A stretch of 64,000 bases of DNA from HGM04593 sp045646845 (GTDB taxonomy: Bacteria; Bacteroidota; Bacteroidia; Bacteroidales; Bacteroidaceae), in contig JAZRLO010000026.1 of assembly GCA_045646845.1 (NCBI GenBank), positions 1 to 64,000 of the forward strand, written 5' to 3'. This document shows, piece after piece, positions 42,743 through 51,802 of the stretch (within the stretch, counting starts at the first letter, position 1; every line of letters begins with the position of its first letter). The notes under the pieces are model-generated. The model saw nothing but the letters and a program-made list of their open reading frames with translations. It ran no database searches and had not been told where the DNA came from. A program made the position numbers and the translations under genes.

Positions 42743-43168
42743 ATGAAAAAGACATTTTTGCTTATTCTTGTATTGATTGCAGCATTCGGCGCAAATGCGC
42801 AGAGCGACAACAAACCTGAAATAAAATTTGACAAAACAACCATAGATCTCGGCAAAATAGGTGCCGACAGCCCAGTCAAGGAGTGTTTCTTCATATTCAA
42901 GAACACGGGAGATGCCAACCTTTACATACACCAGATAATAACATCATGCAGTTGTACAGGGAAAAGATACCCAACCCGTGGCATCAAGCCCGGTGAGTCT
43001 GACACGATATTCGTGACATACAACGCCGAGAACAAATCTCCGCGCAAGTTCAGGACAAGCGTCACGATACACAGCAATGCAAAGACCGAAATGACAAAGC
43101 TTTACTTGAAAGGCGAAATACTTCCGCAGAAAGTAGAAAAGAATGCAGTCATAGAAGTTGAAGAATAA
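42743..43168 (+). CDS. DUF1573 secreted protein
   Basis: A 141-residue secreted protein of the DUF1573 family, with a signal peptide ending ANAQ (about residue 20). The single domain is an Ig-like fold with the family phrases FKNTGDANLYI, ITSCSCTGKRYPTRGIKPGES and FRTSVTIHSNA. The Cys-x-Cys in SCSCT is typical. Its function in Bacteroidota is not established. It has its own promoter and is closed by a bidirectional terminator. Confidence 0.9.
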   Translation: MKKTFLLILVLIAAFGANAQSDNKPEIKFDKTTIDLGKIGADSPVKECFFIFKNTGDANLYIHQIITSCSCTGKRYPTRGIKPGESDTIFVTYNAENKSPRKFRTSVTIHSNAKTEMTKLYLKGEILPQKVEKNAVIEVEE

Positions 43169-43170
43169 AG

Positions 43171-43214
43171 AATAGAGCAAGCGGGCAGAATTGATTCTGC
43201 CCGCTTGCTCTATT
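43171..43214. terminator. Bidirectional terminator between the DUF1573 and esterase genes
   Basis: A long perfect stem (GAGCAAGCGGGCAGAA and its complement, extended by ATA/TAT) with a TTGA loop between convergent genes. Confidence 0.85.
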
Positions 43215-43226
43215 TCAGATATCTTC

Positions 43227-44744
43227 TCAATCCATAATCACCTTCTTGCCATCCTTAATATATAGGCCCTTTTGCAACGGTGCGGACACCTCCCTGCCCT
43301 GCAGGTCATAGACCTTGGAAACGGAATTGCTGTCCGCTCCGGCAACCGGACTGCTGATAGAGGTCGGATACGCGCTCTTCTTTGCGATATCCACATCGAG
43401 CGAAGCAGGAAAAAGACGTTCAGGATCATAAAAGAATGCACAGCTCTCGACCATTGCCTTTACACTCGTGCCTACCATGCCGTTGAATATCTCCGTGCCG
43501 TTGAGCAAAACTTTCACCGGCTGCGACAGGTCAAACTCCTCCTCATTAAGATATATTCTGACCTTTCCCCTGGTGGCATTGCTGTACCTCTTTTTGAAGA
43601 ACATCGCGATTCCACCCTGGGTATATGAAGTAGAATAATTGACAATCTTCGCATTGAGATTGACCGTATTACCCTCTCTCGTCATCTCATAGCATGCACG
43701 TGCTACAGAACTCGTAGTAGTATTCTCCAGAACACGCAGATTGTAGAAGCCCTCACGGTATCGTCCGTACATCTCATAATTCTCCCAGAAAAAGTAGTCG
43801 GGATGCGGGTCGCGGCTGAACTGCGCAAGCCAGGGTGTCGTCGGACTGTAATCGATACTGTGCCCATAACCCTCAATGACCTCGATATAGTGGTTATAAT
43901 AACCGGGATGCTCCTTCTGCAACTCATCGGCGACCTCCAAAGCTTTCTGTGTCAGGATATTCCTGCCGAAAGCATCGTCAAGCGCACCTGTACGCAAAGA
44001 GAATGCTATATTCGCCACGTTTTCCATCGGCGCGTTCTTCAAAGGCTCGCCACCGGCCATGGGCCCTGCACCGGCAAGGTAATCGGCATAGAACGAGGCA
44101 AGACGCTGGCTGCCGTAGCCACCCTCCGATATTCCGAAGAAATATATTCTGTTCGCATCGATATTCTTGTCAAGAAAAGCAAGACGCAAGAGCTTTTCCC
44201 ACGCCCACTGTTTGCTCTGTATGGCCCAGCGATAATAATCGCCGTATCCGTTGGGTATCTGCGGAACGAAATATATTCCAGGACTATAGAAACGTCGCAA
44301 CGATAATCCTATGCCGGTCTCCCACTCCTCGTCCTTGTTGCCGGAACCGTGCATATAAAGAAATAGCGGATATTTCACATCATAATCGACACTGGGATAG
44401 ACATTGCAGCCCCAGTAGTAGGGCATTATTGCATTGGGTTCCAGTTCCGAAGGCAATTCCCAAGAGCCGCTGTTCCTATTCCCGAGAATATCGAGAGACA
44501 CCAGTTTCTCCTCATCGAAACCGTCAACGGCATCATGCCACAGAGACCATATCTGTTCCCTTGTCCCGGAGACAAGTTCCGACGGAATGGCAGAATCAGT
44601 TCCGAACTCTGCTGATTCTCCATTGAGCGAAGCTGTGAAATACCAGGCAATGGCCTTACTGTCAAGAGCCACGCTATTCTCCTGCGACATCGCAGAAGAG
44701 GAGAAGAACAGCAAAGAGAACAAGAAAATATATCGTTTTTTCAT
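43227..44744 (-). CDS. Secreted alpha/beta hydrolase (esterase/peptidase-like) with C-terminal sorting-like tail
   Basis: A 505-residue secreted enzyme with a signal peptide ending AMSQ (about residue 20). The alpha/beta hydrolase core has LFLYMHGSGN (oxyanion strand) and FGISEGGYGSQR with nucleophile Ser206; the likely catalytic His is in EGYGHSIDY. A beta-rich region follows from about residue 330. The last residues (KVYDLQGREVS...KGLYIKDGKKVIM) resemble the short C-terminal tails of secreted Bacteroidales proteins. The substrate is unknown. It lies 18 bases downstream of the LysR gene on the same strand, so both may be co-transcribed. Confidence 0.82.
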   Translation of the reverse strand: MKKRYIFLFSLLFFSSSAMSQENSVALDSKAIAWYFTASLNGESAEFGTDSAIPSELVSGTREQIWSLWHDAVDGFDEEKLVSLDILGNRNSGSWELPSELEPNAIMPYYWGCNVYPSVDYDVKYPLFLYMHGSGNKDEEWETGIGLSLRRFYSPGIYFVPQIPNGYGDYYRWAIQSKQWAWEKLLRLAFLDKNIDANRIYFFGISEGGYGSQRLASFYADYLAGAGPMAGGEPLKNAPMENVANIAFSLRTGALDDAFGRNILTQKALEVADELQKEHPGYYNHYIEVIEGYGHSIDYSPTTPWLAQFSRDPHPDYFFWENYEMYGRYREGFYNLRVLENTTTSSVARACYEMTREGNTVNLNAKIVNYSTSYTQGGIAMFFKKRYSNATRGKVRIYLNEEEFDLSQPVKVLLNGTEIFNGMVGTSVKAMVESCAFFYDPERLFPASLDVDIAKKSAYPTSISSPVAGADSNSVSKVYDLQGREVSAPLQKGLYIKDGKKVIMD

Positions 44745-44762
44745 ATTCGGCGGTGATATTCG

Positions 44763-45662
44763 TTATAAATCAATAAGACGTCGTTTTACAGCCTCAGTAT
44801 TCAGAAGTATATTGATGAACTCCTTGGCTGCATTCTTGTAATATGAGCCTTTGAGACGCAAGAGTGATGCCTCCATTACATTCCCCGGTTCGTCAAGAGG
44901 TATAGCCTTGAACCGCGCTTTGCCGAAGACAGCCGAGGTGGAAAGGATTGTCGAATAGTTGCCCGAGGCAACCAGTTGCAGAAGTATATTCGTCTCGTTC
45001 AGTTCCAGATTGGAATGGAGCTCCACCCTATTCTCGTCAAGCAGTTTTTCAAGCATCGTACGTGCCTGTAACCCTTTGGACGGAAGGACAAGCGGCTTCC
45101 CTGCAAGTTCCTGCAACTTTATATTCTTGCGTAATGAAAGTGGGTCCTCATTGCTCACTACCAATGCCAGTGTATTCTCGAAAAGCGACATTGAATCGAC
45201 ATCAGGCGCATCGTAAAGAGGTTTGTATGAGAGGACAAGATCCACCTTGTGTTCGCGAAGAAGAACCATAAGTTCATCGACAGTCTTGTAGAACACCTCG
45301 AGCCTTATGCCCGGAAACTCTTTCATAAACCGTAGCAATGCCTCGGTGAGCACAGTACTGAAACTGTATGATACACCGATTCTCAGCACACCTGTCTTTA
45401 CATGCTGTAAATCGTAGAGACGCTGTACTCCGTCCTCGGCATCCTGTATAGTCCGTCGTGCAAAAGGCAGGAATTCCTCACCTGCCTCAGTCAGCGATAT
45501 ATGCCGGCTGTTGCGGATGAAGAGTTCAAATCCGAGTTCAAACTCAAGTTGTTTTATCTGTTGCGAAAGAGTGCTCTGCGTAATGTAGAGATGTTTCGCC
45601 GCTACCGAAAAATTGAGATATTCGGCACTCTTTACAAAATATTTAAGTTGTCGCAATTCCAT
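44763..45662 (-). CDS. LysR-type transcriptional regulator
   Basis: A 299-residue LysR-family regulator. The winged-helix part is N-terminal (MELRQLKYFVKSAEYLNFS, then AAKHLYITQSTLSQQIKQLE) and the co-inducer domain covers about residues 90-295. The start at 45662 is chosen over the open upstream extension to 45713 because MELRQLKYF is the family N-terminus and the promoter element lies at 45689-45696. It may control the co-directional esterase gene or the SLC13 transporter gene; neither link is proven. Confidence 0.88.
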   Translation of the reverse strand: MELRQLKYFVKSAEYLNFSVAAKHLYITQSTLSQQIKQLEFELGFELFIRNSRHISLTEAGEEFLPFARRTIQDAEDGVQRLYDLQHVKTGVLRIGVSYSFSTVLTEALLRFMKEFPGIRLEVFYKTVDELMVLLREHKVDLVLSYKPLYDAPDVDSMSLFENTLALVVSNEDPLSLRKNIKLQELAGKPLVLPSKGLQARTMLEKLLDENRVELHSNLELNETNILLQLVASGNYSTILSTSAVFGKARFKAIPLDEPGNVMEASLLRLKGSYYKNAAKEFINILLNTEAVKRRLIDL

Positions 45663-45688
45663 ATAGGTACAAAGGCTCAATAATTCTG

Positions 45689-45696
45689 CGAATATA
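45689..45696 (-). promoter_or_regulatory. Bacteroidota -7 promoter for the LysR gene
   Basis: The minus strand reads TATATTCGC, a match to TAnnTTCG, 27 bases before the ATG at 45662. Confidence 0.5.
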
Positions 45697-45699
45697 ATA

Positions 45700-45732
45700 A
45701 ATCCGCCCCACAATTCAGATGCGGGGCGGATT
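45700..45732 (-). terminator. Terminator of the SLC13 transporter gene
   Basis: A 10-bp stem (AATCCGCCCC / GGGGCGGATT) with a 13-base loop, followed on the minus strand by a T-rich tail. It separates the transporter from the LysR promoter. Confidence 0.8.
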
Positions 45733-45750
45733 ATATTTATATGAAGATTT

Positions 45751-47244
45751 TTAGAAACCTATAAAAATCAACATTGCATAACCGAGAACAAGACCGAGGA
45801 GACCGATGACGATACCGACCTTCATCATATCCTTCTGCTGTATGAAACCAGTTGAGTGCGCAATGGCGTTGGGAGGTGTACTGATAGGAAGTATCATAGA
45901 TACGGAAGATGCTATTGCAATACCTACCAACATTGCCTGAGGACCGCCCAATGGAGCCAACTCTGCTGTCATACCAGATGCAACCACGCCCAATACAGGA
46001 ACGAGAAGTGATGTTGCAGCTGAGTGAGAAATGAAGTTAGAGAAGCCGAAGCAGATGAGACCTGCAAGTATCATCACTACAAGCGGTGAGAACTCGTTGA
46101 ACGGAACTGATTTTACAATGAGTTCGCTCAAGCTCGGTGCAACACCATTGGTGTAGTTCAATGCAACGCCGAGCGCGAAACCACCGCCAACCATCCAGAG
46201 CACGCTCCAGTTGATTTCCTCAAGGTCGCGGCGAGTAAGGATACCTGTAGCACAGAATATCGCGATAGGAATCATAGCCACAACATTCGTGTCAAGTCCC
46301 CAAAGGTCTGTACCGAACATCCACATGAAGATTGTAACAACAAACGCTGCGACAACTGACCATGTCTGGTAGTTCCACTTGATTTCACCCTCGATTTCAA
46401 TCTTGATGTTCTTCTGCTTGAACGGGAAAAGGAAGCGGAGAAGCAACCATGAAAGAACAAGAAGAACAATAACGAACGGAGCCATTTTGATAGTCCAATC
46501 AACGAAAGAGATACCCATACCCTGTGATGAGAGGTAATCGAGCGCAATCATGTTCGGAGGTGTACCGATAGGTGTCATCATACCGCCGAGGTTGGCACCG
46601 ACGGGAATTGCCAAAGCGAGAGCGATACGGCCCTTGCCGTCAGCAGGGAGTGAACGCAGCACCGGTGTAAGGAACGCAAGCATCATGGCAGCAGTCGCTG
46701 TGTTGCTCACGAAAGCCGAAAATATTGCGGTTACGAGGATAAAACCGAGCAGTACGATTTCAGAACGCGTACCGAAAGGCTTGAGAAGCACACGTGCAAG
46801 AGCGACGTCAAGCTTTACCTTTGTCAAACCGATAGCAAGAACGAATCCACCGATGAAGAGCATGATTGTCGGGTTCGAGAAACATGCGAAGATGCTCTTG
46901 AAAGGAACAAGACCTTCACCGCCGGCAGGACGGAGGAAACTGAACGCACTGGTAGAAACCGTGAAAAGCATGACAGTAACCACAATCATTGAGGTCACCC
47001 ATGAGGGCATTGTCTCGGTAAGCCACATGAGGGCTGCGAAAACAAAAAGACCGATGATGCGCTGGTGAATGACAGTAAGACCTTCGATACCGAAAGTATC
47101 AGTCGGCAACAACGCAACCACCAATGACAATGTTGCAATAAAAAGAAACTTTATTGCATTGAGAGGAAGTTTTCTCTCTCTCTTGTGGGACTTGTTCTTC
47201 TGTATTTTCTCAAGAACCTTGTATCCCGGGAAATTTTTAAACAT
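45751..47244 (-). CDS. SLC13/DASS family anion:sodium symporter
   Basis: A 497-residue membrane transporter of the divalent anion/sodium symporter family, expected to import dicarboxylates such as succinate, malate or fumarate with sodium. About eleven to twelve membrane segments are visible. The two SNT-like sodium and substrate motifs are SNTATAAMMLAFLTPVL (first half) and SHSAATSLLVPVLG (second half). Further family text is GANLGGMMTPIGTPPNMIAL and ILPISTPPNAIAHSTG. It has its own promoter and terminator. The LysR gene next door may regulate it. Confidence 0.9.
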   Translation of the reverse strand: MFKNFPGYKVLEKIQKNKSHKRERKLPLNAIKFLFIATLSLVVALLPTDTFGIEGLTVIHQRIIGLFVFAALMWLTETMPSWVTSMIVVTVMLFTVSTSAFSFLRPAGGEGLVPFKSIFACFSNPTIMLFIGGFVLAIGLTKVKLDVALARVLLKPFGTRSEIVLLGFILVTAIFSAFVSNTATAAMMLAFLTPVLRSLPADGKGRIALALAIPVGANLGGMMTPIGTPPNMIALDYLSSQGMGISFVDWTIKMAPFVIVLLVLSWLLLRFLFPFKQKNIKIEIEGEIKWNYQTWSVVAAFVVTIFMWMFGTDLWGLDTNVVAMIPIAIFCATGILTRRDLEEINWSVLWMVGGGFALGVALNYTNGVAPSLSELIVKSVPFNEFSPLVVMILAGLICFGFSNFISHSAATSLLVPVLGVVASGMTAELAPLGGPQAMLVGIAIASSVSMILPISTPPNAIAHSTGFIQQKDMMKVGIVIGLLGLVLGYAMLIFIGF

Positions 47245-47302
47245 AATTTATAGATTTATTGAATTGATATACTCTGTAAAAATACAATTCTGAAATTTTG
47301 CA

Positions 47303-47310
47303 CAAAATTA
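47303..47310 (-). promoter_or_regulatory. Bacteroidota -7 promoter for the SLC13 gene
   Basis: The minus strand reads TAATTTTGTG, a match to TAnnTTTG, about 60 bases upstream of the start codon. Confidence 0.5.
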
Positions 47311-47449
47311 CAATCTATAATTTTCTTTCACATTATACAACTATCTAATTTTCCTATAGCAGCTATCGAAAACAACAATACATCAAATAAAGAGTGAAAA
47401 AATAAAAGAATAACAAGCATGAGAGAGGCATATTCTCGACAAAAAAACG

Positions 47450-47457
47450 TACCTTCG
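47450..47457 (+). promoter_or_regulatory. Bacteroidota -7 promoter for the Wzi-like gene
   Basis: TACCTTCGC matches TAnnTTCG, 18 bases before the ATG at 47475. Confidence 0.55.
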
Positions 47458-47474
47458 CGTACTGATAGGTAACC

Positions 47475-49151
47475 ATGAAAGAAAGACCGGACAACAGCCA
47501 TCAGGCAAAGGAGACCATGACGTGGAAAGCAAGGGGTAAAGAGACCCTCTCGCTCACCCGCATTATGGCCATCGTCCTTTTTCTGTCAACAATTCCTGCG
47601 CGCACCATGGCACAGGAAAACAGCACATTGAGCTACTACGCACAGATGAATGCTATTGCAGCGGACGGGGGCCATGCACCATTCTGGTTCACAGCCAACA
47701 GAAATGCAATATCGTCAGTTGACAGAATGAACGGATTTGCACGCTACGGAATGAGTTACAGCGGTGAGTTCGGCAAAGATAAAAGTTTCCATTATGACAT
47801 TACGGCCGACATCGTTGCAGGATACGGGCAGCAGTCACCCTTTATGTTACAGCAGGCATACGCAGACATCGGTTGGAGATGGCTGACTCTAAGCATCGGC
47901 AGCAAGGAGAGATGGAGCGAAGGGGAACATTTCATGAATGAAGCGACCGGCAATGAAGACAAGACTCTTAAAATGCTGCACGGCAACAATTTCAACAGCC
48001 TTGGCACAGGCGGACTCACCTACAGCGGCAACAGCCGCCCTATTCCGCAAATAAGGATAGAAATCCCGGACTTCATAGAGATTCCCGGAACAAACGGCTG
48101 GCTGAAAGCAAGGGCACACATCGCATACGGTATGTTCACTGACGGCAACTACCAGGAAGAATTCACACGCCCCAATCCCAAGACGCACTATGCACACAAC
48201 ATACTCTATCACAGCAAGGCTGCATTCATAGAGATTGGAAAGCATTCGCGCTTCCCGCTTGTCTTTGACGGAGGACTTGAGATGCAGACCCAGTTCGGCG
48301 GTGACATCTACACACACGGCGAAGGAAAGAAACTCTCGATGCCGCACGACCCCATGGACTTTTTCAAAGCGTTCATCCCCTTGAGCGGCAGCGAAGACAC
48401 GCCACTGGTTGAACAGACCAACATATCGGGCAACCAACTCGGAAGCTGGCATGCGGCTTTCACATACCATGCAGGCCCTTTAGACATAAGAATATACGGG
48501 GAACATCTGTTCGAGGATTTCTCGCAACTCTTCTTTATTGAATACCAACAGAACAAAGAGGGTAAGAGAAGAATCATATACTACCCCTGGCGTGACATAA
48601 AAGTAGGACTCAATATAAGGAACAAATCGGGGTTCCTGCCCTTCATAAGCAACATAAGGTATGAATACCTTACCACAGAAGACCAGAGCGGCGCACTGTA
48701 CCACGACCCTTCGAAGTATTTCAACGAGCAGATGGACGGATTCGACAACTACTATAACCACGGAATTTACCCGGGATGGCACCACTGGGGTATGGGCATA
48801 GGCAATCCTCTTGTTTTTTCACCCGAGTATAACAGTAATGGAAGCACGCAGTTCCGCAGCAACAGACTCATAGCCCACAACATCGGTATCAACGGCCGCA
48901 TAGGCGGTAGTTTTCCGCTTGCCTACAGGTTCAACTACACCTACAGCGAGCACAAGGGAACATACCAGAACCCATTCCAGGACAAGAAGTACACGACATC
49001 GTTACTTGCAGAAGTTTCGTATCTGCCGCGCAACGGCAGGTGGGCCGGTACGGTTTCATTCGGCTACGACAAGAGCAGTTTCATTGGAGAGAACTGCGGA
49101 ATAATGGTTACAGTCACGCACCTCGGCACATTTTTTGGTAAGAAGAGATGA
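47475..49151 (+). CDS. Wzi-like capsule assembly outer-membrane protein
   Basis: A 558-residue outer-membrane beta-barrel of the capsule assembly Wzi family, which holds capsular polysaccharide at the cell surface. A signal sequence lies at about residues 25-47, ending TMAQ, after a basic, unusually long N-terminus; a start at Met15 or Met31 is possible. Family features include PFWFTANRNAISS near residue 70, alternating aromatic beta strands, and the C-terminal GTVSFGYDKSSFIGENCGIMVTVTHLG. It overlaps the next lipoprotein gene by four bases. It lies beside the exopolysaccharide operon, converging with it. Confidence 0.85.
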   Translation: MKERPDNSHQAKETMTWKARGKETLSLTRIMAIVLFLSTIPARTMAQENSTLSYYAQMNAIAADGGHAPFWFTANRNAISSVDRMNGFARYGMSYSGEFGKDKSFHYDITADIVAGYGQQSPFMLQQAYADIGWRWLTLSIGSKERWSEGEHFMNEATGNEDKTLKMLHGNNFNSLGTGGLTYSGNSRPIPQIRIEIPDFIEIPGTNGWLKARAHIAYGMFTDGNYQEEFTRPNPKTHYAHNILYHSKAAFIEIGKHSRFPLVFDGGLEMQTQFGGDIYTHGEGKKLSMPHDPMDFFKAFIPLSGSEDTPLVEQTNISGNQLGSWHAAFTYHAGPLDIRIYGEHLFEDFSQLFFIEYQQNKEGKRRIIYYPWRDIKVGLNIRNKSGFLPFISNIRYEYLTTEDQSGALYHDPSKYFNEQMDGFDNYYNHGIYPGWHHWGMGIGNPLVFSPEYNSNGSTQFRSNRLIAHNIGINGRIGGSFPLAYRFNYTYSEHKGTYQNPFQDKKYTTSLLAEVSYLPRNGRWAGTVSFGYDKSSFIGENCGIMVTVTHLGTFFGKKR

Positions 49152-49564
49152 AAAGAATACTATTCATATTATCGGCAATGACCGTTGCACTCGCATCATG
49201 CGACAGGGTTTACATAAACGGCGACCTTGACGGGATGTGGCAACTGCAGAAGGTGGAACTGCCCGATTCCGATGTATATCCCCGGAACATATACTATTCA
49301 TACCAAAGGCACATGGCACAGGTGAGCGAGAACTACGAAGAGGGACTTCCGCTGAGATACCTCGGCATCCTTGAATACAGTGGAAACTCACTCAAGATGA
49401 GCGGTTTCCGCAAGTTCCTCGAAGAGGACATCATTGCTACCGAAAGGGAACTGTCGAGGTTCTTCCTCTATGACACAGCCACCACATTCAAGGTTGAAAA
49501 ACTCGATGCCGAACAACTTATACTGCAAAGCGAAAGAGGCAGATACCTTCTGAAGAGATGGTAA
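49148..49564 (+). CDS. Lipocalin-like lipoprotein
   Basis: A 138-residue small lipoprotein: signal sequence with lipobox ASC (Cys18), then a compact beta-rich domain of the lipocalin-like type found in Bacteroidota (GMWQLQKVEL near the N-terminus, LILQSERGRYLLKRW at the end). The ATGA overlap with the Wzi-like gene means coupled expression and suggests a role in capsule assembly or in holding a lipid or sugar at the outer membrane. The exact ligand is unknown. Confidence 0.7.
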   Translation: MKRILFILSAMTVALASCDRVYINGDLDGMWQLQKVELPDSDVYPRNIYYSYQRHMAQVSENYEEGLPLRYLGILEYSGNSLKMSGFRKFLEEDIIATERELSRFFLYDTATTFKVEKLDAEQLILQSERGRYLLKRW

Positions 49565-49672
49565 CACCTATGCCTAAGCAAACAGGCGCATTAACGGCAT
49601 CTGCGATAACAAGGTGATTATGTTGCCAACGGCCCCGTTTCAACAGTTTTCATCAACAACTGTTCCTGCGAT

Positions 49673-51796
49673 TTACCGGGAACCTTTGCTCAGGATACGG
49701 TCATACACATCCATCATCGTATCTACCGAGACTTTCCAAGAATACTTGGCGACAACGGACTCACGTGCCGCACTGCCCATCCGCTCCATAAGTTCCCTAT
49801 CACTGAGCAACCGGACTATCTTCTCAGCCGCAGCTTCAGGATTCTCCTTCGGGACAATGAATCCGTCCTTTGTATCCTCTATTATCTCCTTGAAGCCGTC
49901 AGCATCGGAAACTACTACAGGCTTGCCGCATGACATTGCCTCAAGAGCAGCAACGCCGAAACTCTCCTTGCGTGACAATGCCACAAAGACATCGACATCT
50001 GCAAGCAATGACGGAACCGATTCGTTCGGAATCTTTCCGAGGAAAGTCACCTTGTCGGCAATGCCCAGCTCCACGCAAAGTGACTTATGACCTTCAATGT
50101 CACCGCCACCGGCAACAAGCAACCTGACGTTCTTCCCCTCCATTCTCCTGCAGACCAAGGCAAAAGCCTCTATCAACGTATCCACGCCATATACATGAGC
50201 AAGATTCTTCACCGTTGCCACGACATATTCGTCGCGCTCCTTTGCCGGTGGAATCGGCACGAACTTTTCGACATCTATGCCGAATGGAGTTATCAACAGT
50301 TTCTTGTCTGTATATAACGATGCCTCGTCTGCCATGCAGTGGCTCGTGGAAAGAAGCATGTCAGCCTTCTTGAAGTTGCGGCGCAATATATACTTATGTA
50401 TCGGCGAGACGCGCGGGAAGCTATATACGTCGGACCCCCATAAGGAAATCACATAGGGAGAGAAACCTGCAAACGAACCTATAAGCCCATAGCTCGAAGC
50501 ATAATGTGCATGAAGGATGTCGGGTTGAAACTCCTTTATACATCTCTTCAAGGCCGAAACTGTCTTCAGATAACGCAGTTTCTCGAAGGCTCCGTTCTTG
50601 CGTTTGTTCTTTATTGACGAGAATATTGAGAAACCGCAGAAATGCACATTGTCGAATTGAGCATAGAACTCCTTGTCCTTGTCGTTGAGACTGAAGAGCA
50701 TCACCTCCACTCCCCTTTCGGCAGTTGCGCGTACCCAGCGCTTTGTATGGTCATTGGCCGAATCGGACATTATAAGGAGACGTAACGGCCGGCAGGCCAC
50801 ACCACTCCATCCGCCTTGCAGAGCCTCCCTGAAGTCCTTGGCCGTGACACAATCCTTTCTGCTCGCATCGCGGTATATACGGCCAAGAAAACTTTTACGG
50901 TACCACTGCGGACAACCCTGTCCTTTGAGCAGACGGCGCATATAAGGTCTGTATATCGCCGACCACACACTATAGAAGAGTCCGCCATAATTAAGCCGGA
51001 CATCTATGAAGCGGTTGAGATAGTGTATGTAGAACTTTCCGGGTGCAAATGATTTGTTTATCGAAGAACCTACCTTATGATATATTACGGACTGCATGAC
51101 GCATGCCATCTTCACTCTTGACCTCTTCATGCGTATCGAGAATTCGAAATCCTCTTCGCCGAAGAAGAACCTCTCGGTAAGTATTTTTCCGTCTGCATCA
51201 AGAATCTCGGGAGAAAAATAGAGCGCGCACCCAGTAATGAAGGTCACCGGCTTATAGAGAGGTTCCTTGACCGCCTCACGTCCCTGATTCGCATAATAGT
51301 ATTTGCGGAAGCCCATTGAAAGTTTGCCGCCTGCATTCCATATTTTATTTCTGTCACTGTTGAAGAATATCAACGGCGTCAACACCTTGTATTTGGGATT
51401 ATCATGCTGGAACTCTTCGAGACGTGTCAGAAAATCGGGTTCCACCTCGGTATCGTTATTGAGCAGCAGGAGCCTGTCAGGCGATGACTGCATGGCCAAT
51501 GAAACGGCAATGTTGTTTCCTTTCGCAAAGCCATAGTTCTCCTTGAGCGAATAGAAAATCACCTCCCGACCGAGCGCAACAGTTCCTGCCTCCTCTCCCT
51601 CGGATACGAGGCGGAACGGAACTCCTTCCGATTCGAGCCATGCGGCGGTTCTTTCAGCCGAAGAGTCGGTAGAAGCGTTGTCGGCGACAACCACAAAGAA
51701 ATCACCGTTTGCCTTCAACAGAGACTCAAGACACTCGAGCAGAAGCCCGCAACCATTCCAGTTCAACACAATGACGGCAGTTCTCATATCATTCAA
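49673..51796 (-). CDS. GT2-GT4 fusion glycosyltransferase
   Basis: A 707-residue bifunctional glycosyltransferase. Residues 1-250 are a family 2 (GT-A) domain: VIVLNWNG, VVADNASTDSS, and LLLLNNDTEVEPDFL with an acidic metal motif, then FGEEDFEFS. From about residue 338 a family 4 (GT-B) domain begins (LRLLIMSDSANDHTKRWV) and includes the EX7E motif in ESFGVAALE (Glu611, Glu619). Each domain would add one sugar to a lipid-linked repeat unit. It is the last gene of the minus-strand exopolysaccharide operon, six bases after the Wzy-like gene. It is the only glycosyltransferase in the operon. Confidence 0.88.
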   Translation of the reverse strand: MNDMRTAVIVLNWNGCGLLLECLESLLKANGDFFVVVADNASTDSSAERTAAWLESEGVPFRLVSEGEEAGTVALGREVIFYSLKENYGFAKGNNIAVSLAMQSSPDRLLLLNNDTEVEPDFLTRLEEFQHDNPKYKVLTPLIFFNSDRNKIWNAGGKLSMGFRKYYYANQGREAVKEPLYKPVTFITGCALYFSPEILDADGKILTERFFFGEEDFEFSIRMKRSRVKMACVMQSVIYHKVGSSINKSFAPGKFYIHYLNRFIDVRLNYGGLFYSVWSAIYRPYMRRLLKGQGCPQWYRKSFLGRIYRDASRKDCVTAKDFREALQGGWSGVACRPLRLLIMSDSANDHTKRWVRATAERGVEVMLFSLNDKDKEFYAQFDNVHFCGFSIFSSIKNKRKNGAFEKLRYLKTVSALKRCIKEFQPDILHAHYASSYGLIGSFAGFSPYVISLWGSDVYSFPRVSPIHKYILRRNFKKADMLLSTSHCMADEASLYTDKKLLITPFGIDVEKFVPIPPAKERDEYVVATVKNLAHVYGVDTLIEAFALVCRRMEGKNVRLLVAGGGDIEGHKSLCVELGIADKVTFLGKIPNESVPSLLADVDVFVALSRKESFGVAALEAMSCGKPVVVSDADGFKEIIEDTKDGFIVPKENPEAAAEKIVRLLSDRELMERMGSAARESVVAKYSWKVSVDTMMDVYDRILSKGSR

Positions 51797-51802
51797 AAAT
51801 TA

